Notes under the pieces: model-generated
What the model was told of the DNA's origin: nothing
Seen by the model: only the letters and a program-made list of their open reading frames with translations
The model's database searches: none
In this document: positions 44,497 to 53,146 of the stretch, piece after piece
Numbering within the stretch: position 1 is the first letter of the stretch
How the letters are laid out: the number at the start of each line of letters is the position of its first letter
DNA from: Nocardioides sp. Soil774
GTDB lineage: Bacteria; Actinomycetota; Actinomycetes; Propionibacteriales; Nocardioidaceae
Assembly (NCBI RefSeq): GCF_001428125.1
Contig: NZ_LMSM01000005.1
Span: 315,701 to 379,700 of the forward strand
Direction: 5' to 3'
DNA length: 64,000 nucleotides
Position numbers and translations under genes: made by a program

Positions 44497-46263
44497 ATGG
44501 CACTCCCCATCGAGGACTACGCCCTCATCGGCGACCGTGGCACGGCGGCCCTGGTCGGCAAGGACGGGTCGATCGACTGGCTCTGCCTGCCGCGCTTCGA
44601 CTCCCCCGCCTGCTTCGCCGCCCTCCTCGGCACCGAGGAGCACGGCCGCTGGCTGCTCGCCCCGGCCGAGGAGGTGGTGAGCACCCGTCGTCGCTACGTC
44701 GACGGGACCGCGCTGCTGGAGACCACCTTCACCACCGCCGACGGCGAGGTCGTCCTGCTCGACGTGATGCCGACCGGCGACGGGCGCGCCGACGTCGTAC
44801 GACGCCTCACCTGCACCCGCGGGTCGGTGCGGATCCGGCACGACTGGGTGGTGCGCACCGACTACGGGCGGATCCGTCCGTGGGTGCGCCACGAGCAGGC
44901 GCACGACGAGGACGTCATCGTCGCGGTCGCGGGCCCGGACATGTTCGTGCTGCGCGGGCCGCGCCTGCCCCGCGGGCACGAGGGGCACCACCGCGACGAG
45001 TTCGAGCTCGAGGCGGGCGAGACGATGACGTTCTCCACCAGCTGGTCGCCATCGTGGAGCGAGGTGCCTGCGCCGTTGGGGATCGGCGAGCGGATCCGGG
45101 CCACGACCGACCACCAGCGGCGGTGGTCGCAGCGCTCCCCGCGCGACGTGCCGCACGCCGACCTCGTGCAGCGCAGCCTGCTGACCCTGATGCTGATGAC
45201 CCACGCCGAGACCGGCGGAATCGTCGCAGCCCCCACCACGTCGCTCCCCGAGGACTTCGGCGGGGAGCGCAACTGGGACTACCGGTTCTGCTGGCTGCGC
45301 GACGCAGCGCTGACCCTCGAGTCGCTGCTCGGCGCCGGGTACGAGACCGAGGCGCTGCGCTGGCGCAGCTGGCTGTTGCGTGCGGTCGCGGGCGACCCGG
45401 CCGACCTCCAGATCATGTACACCGTCGACGGCGGGCGCCGGCTGCCCGAGGTCGAGCTGCCGCACCTGCCCGGCTATGCCGGGAGCACGCCCGTGCGCAT
45501 CGGCAACGGCGCGGCCTGCCAGCGGCAGAACGACGTGCTGGGCGAGGTGATGAGCGCCCTCGAGCTCGCCCGGCAGGCGGGCCTGAGCGAGAACGCCAAC
45601 TCGTGGGCGCTCCAGCGTGCGCTGGTCGACGAGCTGGCCGAGCACTGGGACGAGCCCGACAACGGCCTGTGGGAGATCCGTGGCCCCCAGCGGCACTTCA
45701 CGCACTCGCGGGTCATGGTGTGGGTCGCCTTCGACCGCGCCGTGCGCGCCGTCGAGGAGCACGGCCTCCCGGGCCCGGTGGAGCACTGGCGAGCCCTGCG
45801 CGACCGGGTGCGCGAGGAGGTGCTCGACAAGGGCTTCGACGCCGAGCGTGGGACCTTCACCCAGCACTACGACACCCGCGAGGTGGACGCCTCGCTGCTC
45901 ATGATCGGGCTGGTCGGCTTCCTGCCGCCCGACGACCCGCGGGTCCTCGGCACGATCGACGCCGTGATGACCGACCTGCTGCGCGACGGCCTGCTCCTGC
46001 GCTACCGCACCGTGACCGGGGTCGACGGCCTGAGCGGTGACGAGCACCCGTTCCTCGCGTGCTCGTTCTGGCTGGTCTCCGCGCTCGCGGCCGCCGGACG
46101 GCGTGAGGAGGCCGCACGGCTGATGGACGGGCTGTGCGCACTGGCCAACGACGTCGGCCTGCTCTCGGAGGAGTACGACGCCGCGCACGCGCGGATGGCC
46201 GGCAACTTCCCCCAGGCCTTCAGCCACCTCGCGCTGGTGCAGGCCGCGCTCTCGTTGCGGTGA
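44497..46263 (+). CDS. Glycoside hydrolase family 15 protein (glucoamylase/trehalase-type)
   Basis: A 588-residue cytoplasmic GH15 enzyme. The N-terminal beta-domain begins MALPIEDYALIGDRGTAALV and SIDWLCLPRFDSPACFAALL; the (alpha/alpha)6 barrel follows with the catalytic-region block ERNWDYRFCWLRDAALTLESLL and a later EGTFTQHYDTREVDASLL-like segment ending in a second catalytic-site region. Mycobacterial homologs of this size act as trehalases; alpha-glucan hydrolysis is the other option. No signal peptide. It is unrelated to its secreted-nuclease neighbours and shares an 18-bp spacer with cinA. Confidence 0.9.
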   Translation: MALPIEDYALIGDRGTAALVGKDGSIDWLCLPRFDSPACFAALLGTEEHGRWLLAPAEEVVSTRRRYVDGTALLETTFTTADGEVVLLDVMPTGDGRADVVRRLTCTRGSVRIRHDWVVRTDYGRIRPWVRHEQAHDEDVIVAVAGPDMFVLRGPRLPRGHEGHHRDEFELEAGETMTFSTSWSPSWSEVPAPLGIGERIRATTDHQRRWSQRSPRDVPHADLVQRSLLTLMLMTHAETGGIVAAPTTSLPEDFGGERNWDYRFCWLRDAALTLESLLGAGYETEALRWRSWLLRAVAGDPADLQIMYTVDGGRRLPEVELPHLPGYAGSTPVRIGNGAACQRQNDVLGEVMSALELARQAGLSENANSWALQRALVDELAEHWDEPDNGLWEIRGPQRHFTHSRVMVWVAFDRAVRAVEEHGLPGPVEHWRALRDRVREEVLDKGFDAERGTFTQHYDTREVDASLLMIGLVGFLPPDDPRVLGTIDAVMTDLLRDGLLLRYRTVTGVDGLSGDEHPFLACSFWLVSALAAAGRREEAARLMDGLCALANDVGLLSEEYDAAHARMAGNFPQAFSHLALVQAALSLR

Positions 46264-46288
46264 CCTGACACCTGACACCTGGACGGCA

Positions 46289-46324
46289 GGAGGCCCGGCC
46301 ATCGCGGACGATGACCGGGCCTCC
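46289..46324. terminator. Bidirectional terminator between GH15 and 5'-nucleotidase genes
   Basis: Perfect 10-bp stem GGAGGCCCGG / CCGGGCCTCC with a 16-nt loop, between two convergent genes. The preceding bases contain a short TGACACC repeat. Confidence 0.75.
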
Positions 46325-46346
46325 CGGAGCTGCTGGGTGCCGTGGA

Positions 46347-48692
46347 TCAGCTGCGGTGCACCTTGAGGGTGAGGACCTCACGCACGTTGCGGACCTTGCG
46401 GCTGCCGACGTACTTCACCACGACGCGCTTCTTGCCCGTCTTGGCGAAGCTGTCGAGACGCACGAACGCGCGACCCTCCTTCAGCTTGACGGTGTACTTC
46501 TTGCCGCCGGCCTTGACGATGACCTTGCCCGTGACCTTGGCGATGCCGAGGGCCGAGGCCTTGATCTTCACACGGGTGCGGGTCTCGCCCGCGACGATGC
46601 GCTCGGGCTTGGTGCGCACCTTGAGGATGCCCAGCGCCTTGCGCACGTCGATCGGCAGCGAGAACGTCGTGCCGGTCGTCGGCCCCGTGAACGACATCAG
46701 CTGCTTGCCCGTGCGGGTCTTGCCCTTGAGCTTCACCGAGACCGCGCTGGTGCCGTAGTCGTCGAACGGCGCCGTGCCGATCGTGTTGTCGACCGGCGTC
46801 GGCGCGAGGGACTTCTCGCCGACCTTGACGTTGAGCAGCGCGTCCTTCGCGTCACCCGGGGCGGTCATCGCGAGCGACGACAGCGACAGCTTGACGTCCT
46901 GGCCGAGGCGGTAGAAGCGCGGCGCCGTGGCGGGCCAGGTGGCCCCCACGAAGTGCTGCTTCGCGTCGACCGGGAGCGGCGTGGTCTTGGCCTTGGCAGC
47001 CATGTAGTCGACCATCGCCTGCAGGTCGACCTTGCCGGTGTCGCGCTTGGCCGTCCCGGCGTTGAACCCGCGGAAGTTGTCGCCGCCGGTGGCGAGGAAG
47101 GAGTTCACCGTCACCGAGTACGACGTCGCCGGCTCGATCGCCTTGCCGTTGAGCCACATGCTGGTGACCCGGTTGCCCTCGGGGCGGCTCGCGTCGTACG
47201 TGGCGAAGAACCCCTGGGAGGTGCCCAGGCGCAGGAACGGCCGGGACGGGACGCCGCCCTTGTCGTCGCGCTGCCACTGCTGCTCGAGGACCGTCTTGAT
47301 CTGCGCGCCGGTCATCTTCATGTTGACCAGGGTGTTGGCGAAGGGCTGCACGACGGCTGCCTGCTTGTAGGTCAGTGTGGCGGGGTAGCCGGCCGTGTTG
47401 TTGCCGACCATGTCCTGGCGCAGACCGCCGGGGTTCATGAAGGCGATCTGGGCCGCACCGGCCTCGGGCGTGCTGGTCGCCCAGCGCTGCACCTCGGCCA
47501 CGAGGTTGCCCAGGGTGGACTCGCCACCGCGGTTCTCGGTGGTGCCGTTGGCGAGGTAGGCGCGACGGAAGCCGCCACCCAGCTTGCCGAGCTCGACCGA
47601 ACCGAGCACGTCGGACTTCGTCACAGCCGCGTCCACGATGGCCTTGACGTCGTTGAACGCCGAGGTCGCCGCGGGGGCGGTCAGGACGACGTCCTTCGCC
47701 TTGACGATCTTCTGGTCGAGCACCGTCACCGCGTCGGTGACGGGGTCGACGCTGAGGACCAGCTGGTTGAGGTTCGTGCCGTACTGACCGGCCGAGACCA
47801 CCGGGCGACCCAGGGTGTCGGCGTTGGGGTCGGTGTGGTTGTAGGCCAGGTGCGTGTGGCCGGAGATGATCGCGCTGACCTTCGGGCTGACCCCAGCGAC
47901 GATCTGGGCGAAGGCCGACCCGTCGCTCAGCGACGAGGCGCTGGTCGTGGCCGCGCCCTCGTGCACCAGCATGATGACGACGTCGGCGCCGTCGGCCTTG
48001 AGCTGGTCTGCGCCCTCGTTGACCTCGCGAACGATGGGCTGGATGCTGAGGTCGGCGATGCCGCTCGGGCTCACCAGCGACGGGAGGTCCTCGGTGACCG
48101 CGCCCACGAAGCCCACCTTGACCCCGCCAGCGGTGGTCGTCATCCAGGTGGCGCCGTTGGAGACGTCGGTGGGGTCGGGCGTGGTGGCGGTGATGTCGGG
48201 GAGCGCGGGGCTGTCGTCGGACTTCTTGCGGACGTTGGCGGCGATGTACTGCCACTTCGCGCCGCCCTCGGGGTTGGCCGCGGACTCCGGCTTCATGACC
48301 CGGTTGACCAGGTCGCCGTATCCGGCGTCGAACTCGTGGTTGCCGGCCGCCGACACGTCGAGGCCCGCTCGGTTGAGGGCGTCGAGGGTGGGCTTGTCGT
48401 GCTGGATGAACGACTCGAAGGTCGAGGCGCCGATGAGGTCGCCGGCCGCCGCGAAGACGGTGTTGGGGTTCGTGGACTCCAGCTGCGCGACAGCTCCGGC
48501 GAACTGGGCCGCGCCGGCCTCGTCGCCGTTGGCCAGCAGACGCCCGTGGAAGTCGTTGGTCCCGAGGATCTGGATGGTGACAGGGGCTGCGTGAGCCGGC
48601 GCCGTCGTGCTGAGCACGGCGAGGGGGGCTGCGACGAGTCCTGTCAGCGTGGTCGCGAGAGCGAGTCTGCGACCGGGTCGTGATGCTGACAC
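46347..48692 (-). CDS. Secreted 5'-nucleotidase/UshA-like metallophosphatase with C-terminal domain
   Basis: A 781-residue exported enzyme that probably releases phosphate from nucleotides. The signal peptide ends near AHA/APV (about residue 35). The metallophosphatase motifs are ILGTNDFHGRLL, GDLIGAST, GNHEFD and GHTHLAYN; the 5'-nucleotidase C-terminal domain has MNPGGLRQD and ANTLVNMKMTG. The last 190 residues are beta-rich, ending in the module KVRTKPERIVAGETRTRVKI ... EVLTLKVHRS that resembles the ends of two other secreted proteins here. The start is GTG at 48692. Pairing with the adjacent nuclease suggests DNA-derived nucleotide scavenging. Confidence 0.9.
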   Translation of the reverse strand: MSASRPGRRLALATTLTGLVAAPLAVLSTTAPAHAAPVTIQILGTNDFHGRLLANGDEAGAAQFAGAVAQLESTNPNTVFAAAGDLIGASTFESFIQHDKPTLDALNRAGLDVSAAGNHEFDAGYGDLVNRVMKPESAANPEGGAKWQYIAANVRKKSDDSPALPDITATTPDPTDVSNGATWMTTTAGGVKVGFVGAVTEDLPSLVSPSGIADLSIQPIVREVNEGADQLKADGADVVIMLVHEGAATTSASSLSDGSAFAQIVAGVSPKVSAIISGHTHLAYNHTDPNADTLGRPVVSAGQYGTNLNQLVLSVDPVTDAVTVLDQKIVKAKDVVLTAPAATSAFNDVKAIVDAAVTKSDVLGSVELGKLGGGFRRAYLANGTTENRGGESTLGNLVAEVQRWATSTPEAGAAQIAFMNPGGLRQDMVGNNTAGYPATLTYKQAAVVQPFANTLVNMKMTGAQIKTVLEQQWQRDDKGGVPSRPFLRLGTSQGFFATYDASRPEGNRVTSMWLNGKAIEPATSYSVTVNSFLATGGDNFRGFNAGTAKRDTGKVDLQAMVDYMAAKAKTTPLPVDAKQHFVGATWPATAPRFYRLGQDVKLSLSSLAMTAPGDAKDALLNVKVGEKSLAPTPVDNTIGTAPFDDYGTSAVSVKLKGKTRTGKQLMSFTGPTTGTTFSLPIDVRKALGILKVRTKPERIVAGETRTRVKIKASALGIAKVTGKVIVKAGGKKYTVKLKEGRAFVRLDSFAKTGKKRVVVKYVGSRKVRNVREVLTLKVHRS

Positions 48693-48721
48693 GAGGTGCC
48701 TCTTTCGAAAGGTGGATGTGT

Positions 48722-48735
48722 GTGAGTCAACTCAC
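48722..48735. promoter_or_regulatory. Palindrome overlapping the likely 5'-nucleotidase promoter
   Basis: GTGAGT-CA-ACTCAC is a perfect 14-bp dyad. On the minus strand TAGGGT (48739-48734), a likely -10, overlaps one arm by 2 bp, so the predicted start point falls inside the dyad: a good repressor-site candidate. Confidence 0.45.
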
Positions 48736-48853
48736 CCTAACCCGGTACGAGGACCGGGCGGGGCGAGTCGAGGAGGACCTCAGCGACGTGCAGTCCGGAA
48801 CCCCGATCGGGGATGTCCGGGCCGCACGTGCGCCGAGGGTCAGCGTCGCTCGA

Positions 48854-51800
48854 TCAGCGGCGCTTGACCTTGATGCGGACCGTTGTCCGCGCAACCTGGG
48901 TGGTGGCATCGCCAAGGTAGGCGACCTTTGCCCGATAGACACGCGGCTTGATGAACTTCTTCAACCTCACCACGGCCCTGCCGTCCACCAGACGTGCCTG
49001 GTAGACGTGGCCACCAACCCGGATCTTGACCTTGCCGGTCGGGGTGAAGCCCTCCGCGGCGACGGTGACGACGACCCGGGCACGGGTCTTCCCGGCCACG
49101 ACCCGCTTCGGCTTCACCGTGGCCTTGATCGTCGCCATGGCCTTGACGACCACCGCGGTCACCGCCCCGGTAGACGGCTTGTGGGCGCTGTCACCGGGGT
49201 AAGTGAGCGTCAGCACGTGCGAGCCGACAGGCAGCGATTTCGCCGGGAGGGTCACCGTGCCCTGGCCCGAGGCCAGCACGACGGAGCCCAGGACGTCGAC
49301 GCCCCTCGAGACCGTCACGGTGCCAGTGGCCGAGGCCGGGACGACCTTCACCGACACCGCGCCCGCGGTTCCGTAAGTGATCGTCCCGACAGTACCGGTG
49401 ACGGTCGTGTCGACCGCTCCGGGGGCCGACGGCGCGCCGGTGTTGATGCCGACGATCTCCGGGCTGTGGTCGGAGGACCGGAACGGGTTTGCGGTGTAGA
49501 GGTCGGTCGCGTTGGAGTTGAAGCGCGAGTACTCGTAGTAGACCGACTCGTAGCCGTTGATGTCCCACACGTCGACCGCGTTGACGTCGGCCAGGGCCGC
49601 GTCGTTGGCCAGCACGTGGTCCAGCGAGCCGATCTGCCCGTCGAAGTTGTAGGTCTCCTCGTCGGGGTTGCTGCTCGAGTCCAGGCTGGTGTAGCCCGCC
49701 GCCTCGAGGACCTGGATCGGGTCCTCCTGCGAGTAGGCGTTGAAGTCGCCGGCGAGGAAGACGCGCGAGATGCCCCGCTGGGTCTTGAAGTCGTTGGCGA
49801 ACGTCACCAGGCGCTGGGCCTGCAGGACGCGGCGGTCGTTGGCGTTGCCCTGACCGTCGGGGTCCGGGGTGCCGGAGCCCTTGGACTTGAAGTGGTTCAC
49901 GATGACCGCGAACGCGCGGTTGTCGGGGGTGCCGACCTTCTTGAAGGCCTGGGCGAGCGGCTCGCGGGCGTCCTCGAAGTCACCACCCGTCGACGACTGC
50001 GTGCTGAGCACGACCGACTCGCCCACCAGCGCCACGTTGGCGGGCTGGTAGATGAAGCCGCTGCGGATCACGTCCTGGTCGGCGAGGGCCGGCAGGTTCG
50101 CGGCGGAGGGCGACGGGGCGAAGGCCCACGTGCCCGCACCGGCGTCGGCGTTGAGCGCCTCGACCAGCTTGGTGATCGCGAAGTCGCGGTTCTTGCCGAA
50201 CTTCACCGAGTTCTCGAGCTCCTCGAGGGAGACGATGTCGGCGTCGGCGGTGTTGATCGCCGCGACGATCTTGTCGCGCTGGCGCTGGAGGTTGGCGTCG
50301 TTGGCCGCGCCCCGGGGACCGTTGGGGTTGCACGAGTTGTTGGTGATGTTGTTGCCGTCGCGGTCACGGAAGTAGGTGCAGGTGCCGAGACCGGACGTCA
50401 CGAACTCCTCGCCCGTGGTGGGGAAGAAGTTCAGCACGTTGAACGTCGCCAGCTTCACGTCGCCGCCCACGTTCTGCGGGGCTGCGGGGCGGGTCTGGGT
50501 GAAGTCGATCGCGCCGGTCGAGTCACCGACGACCTGGGTCTGCGGGAGGATCCGCCACGCGTTGAAGCCGAAGGTGAAGATCACCGGCTTGGGGAACGTG
50601 ATGGCCGAGCCGACGCGCGGGTTGCGGGTCTTGGTGAACCACGGGAACGGGTCGTTCTGGTGCTGGGTGGTGGAGTACGTCCAGCTGGAGCCGTCGTCGA
50701 GGATGATCCGCTTGGCCGCGTTGTACTTCTTGCGCTCGTTGACCAGAGCGGTGGCCTGGGCGTCGATGACCTCGGTCGGGGCGACCAGCGGCTTGGTGCT
50801 GTTGGCCACCACGCCGATCTCGCCGCGGAACGACCCCGAGTTGGTGCCGTCGTTGTAGGCCGGGCCGCCGTCGTAGACGTCGCTGGCGGTCCAAGGAGCG
50901 GTGGGCTGGAACAGCTCACCCTCGGCGACCTCGCGGGCCACGTCGTACTCGGCCTGGGTCGGGCACGCGGTGCCCGGCAGCTCGCAGTCGGTGCCGGGGA
51001 TGACCGTCTTGGGGGTCACGGTGCCGAGCGAGGGCGAGACCGGGGTGACACCGGCGTCGGTCGCGGTGATCTGCGTGGCACCCGAGAACTCGTTGGCCTG
51101 GCCGCTCACCTGGACCGAGTCGCCGATGGCGGGGTAGGTGGTGAAGCCGCTCGTGCCGCCGTAGACGAAGATCGCGTCGGAGGCGTCAGGCGTGTCGGCA
51201 CCCGGGGTCTGGATGTAGAAGCCGTTGAGGCCACCCGTCGGGTACGACGCCGTGACGACGCCCTGCGTCTTGACGTTCTGTCCCGCGACCGGGCTCGTGG
51301 CGCCAGTGCCCTGGATCTGGGCGATCGGGATGACCGCGGCGGCGGGGTTGACCGTCCACACGAAGGACTTGGAGTCCGTGGCGCCGCCGTTGTCGGTCAC
51401 CGAGACGGTGACCGACGGGGCCTCAGCGGTGGTCGGGGTGCCGGTGATCTCGTTCGAACCCGCAGCCAGCGTGAGCCCGGCCGGGAGGCCGGTGGCGCTG
51501 AAGGTGTAGGGCGAGGTGCCGCCACCCGCGGTCAGCGTGAGCGGCGCGATCGGCGTACCCACCGTGCTCGTCTGGGGACCCGGGTTGGTCAGCGCGAGGG
51601 CCGACGTGCCGCCAGCGGCAGTCACGGAGACGTCGTCGATGCCGACCCACTCATCCGAGCCACTGGCGTTGGAGGTGATGACTCGCACGAACACGCTGGA
51701 CTGGTTGTTGACCGCGGCCGGGAGGGCGACGCTGCGGGCAGTGACCTGCGTTGCTGCGTTGGCGGTGGTGGCGTCGGCGATGTAGCCGTCGGGGAGGTTG

Positions 51801-52351
51801 GTGTACGAGCCCGACGCACCCACCCTGTACTGGACTGCGATCTGCTGCGCCGCGTTGTCCGCGGAGCCGTCGAGATCGCGGGCGTTGAAGGCGAAGGTGA
51901 CGTTCGACTGTCCCGTCAGGTCCAGGTTGAACGCAACGTAGGGGGCGTCGGCGGTGCCGCTTCCCTGGAGCGCGATCGACGGGTCAGCGATGCCATCGAA
52001 CTCGGCGACGCCGCCGCCCGTGTTGGTGTTGGGTGTCGCCTGGTTGGCGATGACGTCGGTGTCGTTCGCAACGGCGCTCTCGGTGAGCAAGGTCTGCGGG
52101 TCGACCCCCGTGCTCAGGGTGGTGATGTCCTGACCGAGGTAACCCTGCACACCCGTCACGCCCGACCAGCTGTCGTTGGCGGTGATGGCAGCGGCGTTGG
52201 ACCACGCCTGCGTGTAGGGGAAGGCAGCGATCTTGGTCGTTACGTCGGCATTCGCGGGTGCGGCTGCGAGGGGGGTCAGTCCGGCCGCCAAGAGGGCCAG
52301 ACCTGCTCCAGCCGCGATACGACGCGGCGATGGGAGCGCGGGTGTGCGCAT
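48854..52351 (-). CDS. Secreted ExeM/NucH-family extracellular nuclease
   Basis: An 1165-residue exported nuclease. The signal peptide ends at about 35 (PANA/DVTT). Next come a jelly-roll-like region (about 36-270), an Ig-like putative He_PIG repeat with ALTNPGPQTSTVGTP and GTPTTAEAPSVTVSVTD, an OB-fold region, then the endonuclease/exonuclease/phosphatase domain: LATFNVLNFFPTT, ADIVSLEELENS, FLAGDFNAYSQEDP, GSLDHVLAN and SSDHSPEIVG. Two beta domains end the protein, the last finishing TTVRIKVKRR. The ATG at 52351 is fixed by CCGGAGAAA upstream. It digests extracellular DNA by family analogy. Confidence 0.9.
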   Translation of the reverse strand: MRTPALPSPRRIAAGAGLALLAAGLTPLAAAPANADVTTKIAAFPYTQAWSNAAAITANDSWSGVTGVQGYLGQDITTLSTGVDPQTLLTESAVANDTDVIANQATPNTNTGGGVAEFDGIADPSIALQGSGTADAPYVAFNLDLTGQSNVTFAFNARDLDGSADNAAQQIAVQYRVGASGSYTNLPDGYIADATTANAATQVTARSVALPAAVNNQSSVFVRVITSNASGSDEWVGIDDVSVTAAGGTSALALTNPGPQTSTVGTPIAPLTLTAGGGTSPYTFSATGLPAGLTLAAGSNEITGTPTTAEAPSVTVSVTDNGGATDSKSFVWTVNPAAAVIPIAQIQGTGATSPVAGQNVKTQGVVTASYPTGGLNGFYIQTPGADTPDASDAIFVYGGTSGFTTYPAIGDSVQVSGQANEFSGATQITATDAGVTPVSPSLGTVTPKTVIPGTDCELPGTACPTQAEYDVAREVAEGELFQPTAPWTASDVYDGGPAYNDGTNSGSFRGEIGVVANSTKPLVAPTEVIDAQATALVNERKKYNAAKRIILDDGSSWTYSTTQHQNDPFPWFTKTRNPRVGSAITFPKPVIFTFGFNAWRILPQTQVVGDSTGAIDFTQTRPAAPQNVGGDVKLATFNVLNFFPTTGEEFVTSGLGTCTYFRDRDGNNITNNSCNPNGPRGAANDANLQRQRDKIVAAINTADADIVSLEELENSVKFGKNRDFAITKLVEALNADAGAGTWAFAPSPSAANLPALADQDVIRSGFIYQPANVALVGESVVLSTQSSTGGDFEDAREPLAQAFKKVGTPDNRAFAVIVNHFKSKGSGTPDPDGQGNANDRRVLQAQRLVTFANDFKTQRGISRVFLAGDFNAYSQEDPIQVLEAAGYTSLDSSSNPDEETYNFDGQIGSLDHVLANDAALADVNAVDVWDINGYESVYYEYSRFNSNATDLYTANPFRSSDHSPEIVGINTGAPSAPGAVDTTVTGTVGTITYGTAGAVSVKVVPASATGTVTVSRGVDVLGSVVLASGQGTVTLPAKSLPVGSHVLTLTYPGDSAHKPSTGAVTAVVVKAMATIKATVKPKRVVAGKTRARVVVTVAAEGFTPTGKVKIRVGGHVYQARLVDGRAVVRLKKFIKPRVYRAKVAYLGDATTQVARTTVRIKVKRR

Positions 52352-52498
52352 ATTTTCTCCGGGATTCGTGATGATGCGAGTGATGGTGCACCGCATCCTC
52401 ACCCACGAAGTCCCGGAAAACGTTCCCTTGTGGCGAACCATTTCCTGCGAGTGTTGCCAAAAGTTCACTGCTGGATTTGTCGAGGTGTGACCTGCGTC

Positions 52499-53146
52499 TC
52501 ACGCAGGGCGCGGGTGGCGCTGCTTGCGCACCTCACGCACGAACTCCCACCCCGACCACATGGTCATCACGACCGCACCGGCGAGCATGACCTGGCTGGC
52601 GTAGAAGAGCACCTCGCCCAGCGGTCCGGGCCAGAAGTCGAAGGCGCCGCCGTGCGCCTGCTCGTCGGTCCAGCCGTGCGGGAGCGGCCAGGTCAGGCCG
52701 GCCAGGGCGAAGGCCTGGAGGACGGTCTTGACCTTCCCGCTCCACGCGGCCGGGATGACCACCTGCTTGAGCACCGACAGGCGCAGCAGCGTCACGCTCC
52801 ACTCGCGGAGCAGCACGACGACCGTCACCCACCACCAGATGTCCCCGACGAGCGAGAGACCGATGAAGGCCATCCCGGTGATCGCCTTGTCGGCGATGGG
52901 GTCGGCGATCTTGCCGAAGTCGGTGACCAGGTTGTGCTTGCGCGCCAGGTCGCCGTCGATCTTGTCGGTGACCATGGCGACCGCGAAGATCGCGAACGCC
53001 ACCCACCGCCAGGTCGCGGAGTCGCCACCGTCCTGCAGGAGCGCCCAGGCGAAGAACGGCACCAGCACGATCCGCAGGACCGTCAGCACGTTGGCGATGT
53101 TGAGGTTGGAGACCTGCGGGGCCTCGGTGCTCGCGGGCTCGGTCAT
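52499..53146 (-). CDS. pgsA: CDP-diacylglycerol-glycerol-3-phosphate 3-phosphatidyltransferase
   Basis: A 215-residue membrane enzyme of phosphatidylglycerol synthesis. The CDP-alcohol phosphatidyltransferase motif is complete: [10 protein letters not shown], then [10 protein letters not shown] (D-x2-DG-x2-AR-x8-G-x3-D-x3-D). About five helices. The ATG overlaps the rimO stop (ATGA). In related genomes pgsA is directly followed by cinA and clgR; here 8 kb intervene. Confidence 0.93.
   Translation of the reverse strand: MTEPASTEAPQVSNLNIANVLTVLRIVLVPFFAWALLQDGGDSATWRWVAFAIFAVAMVTDKIDGDLARKHNLVTDFGKIADPIADKAITGMAFIGLSLVGDIWWWVTVVVLLREWSVTLLRLSVLKQVVIPAAWSGKVKTVLQAFALAGLTWPLPHGWTDEQAHGGAFDFWPGPLGEVLFYASQVMLAGAVVMTMWSGWEFVREVRKQRHPRPA

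Noticed and set aside
44479..52498. Integrated mobile island between pgsA and cinA
   Set aside because: No integrase, transposase, tRNA target or flanking direct repeats are visible and GC usage matches neighbours; treated as rearrangement or lineage-specific insertion of unknown mechanism.
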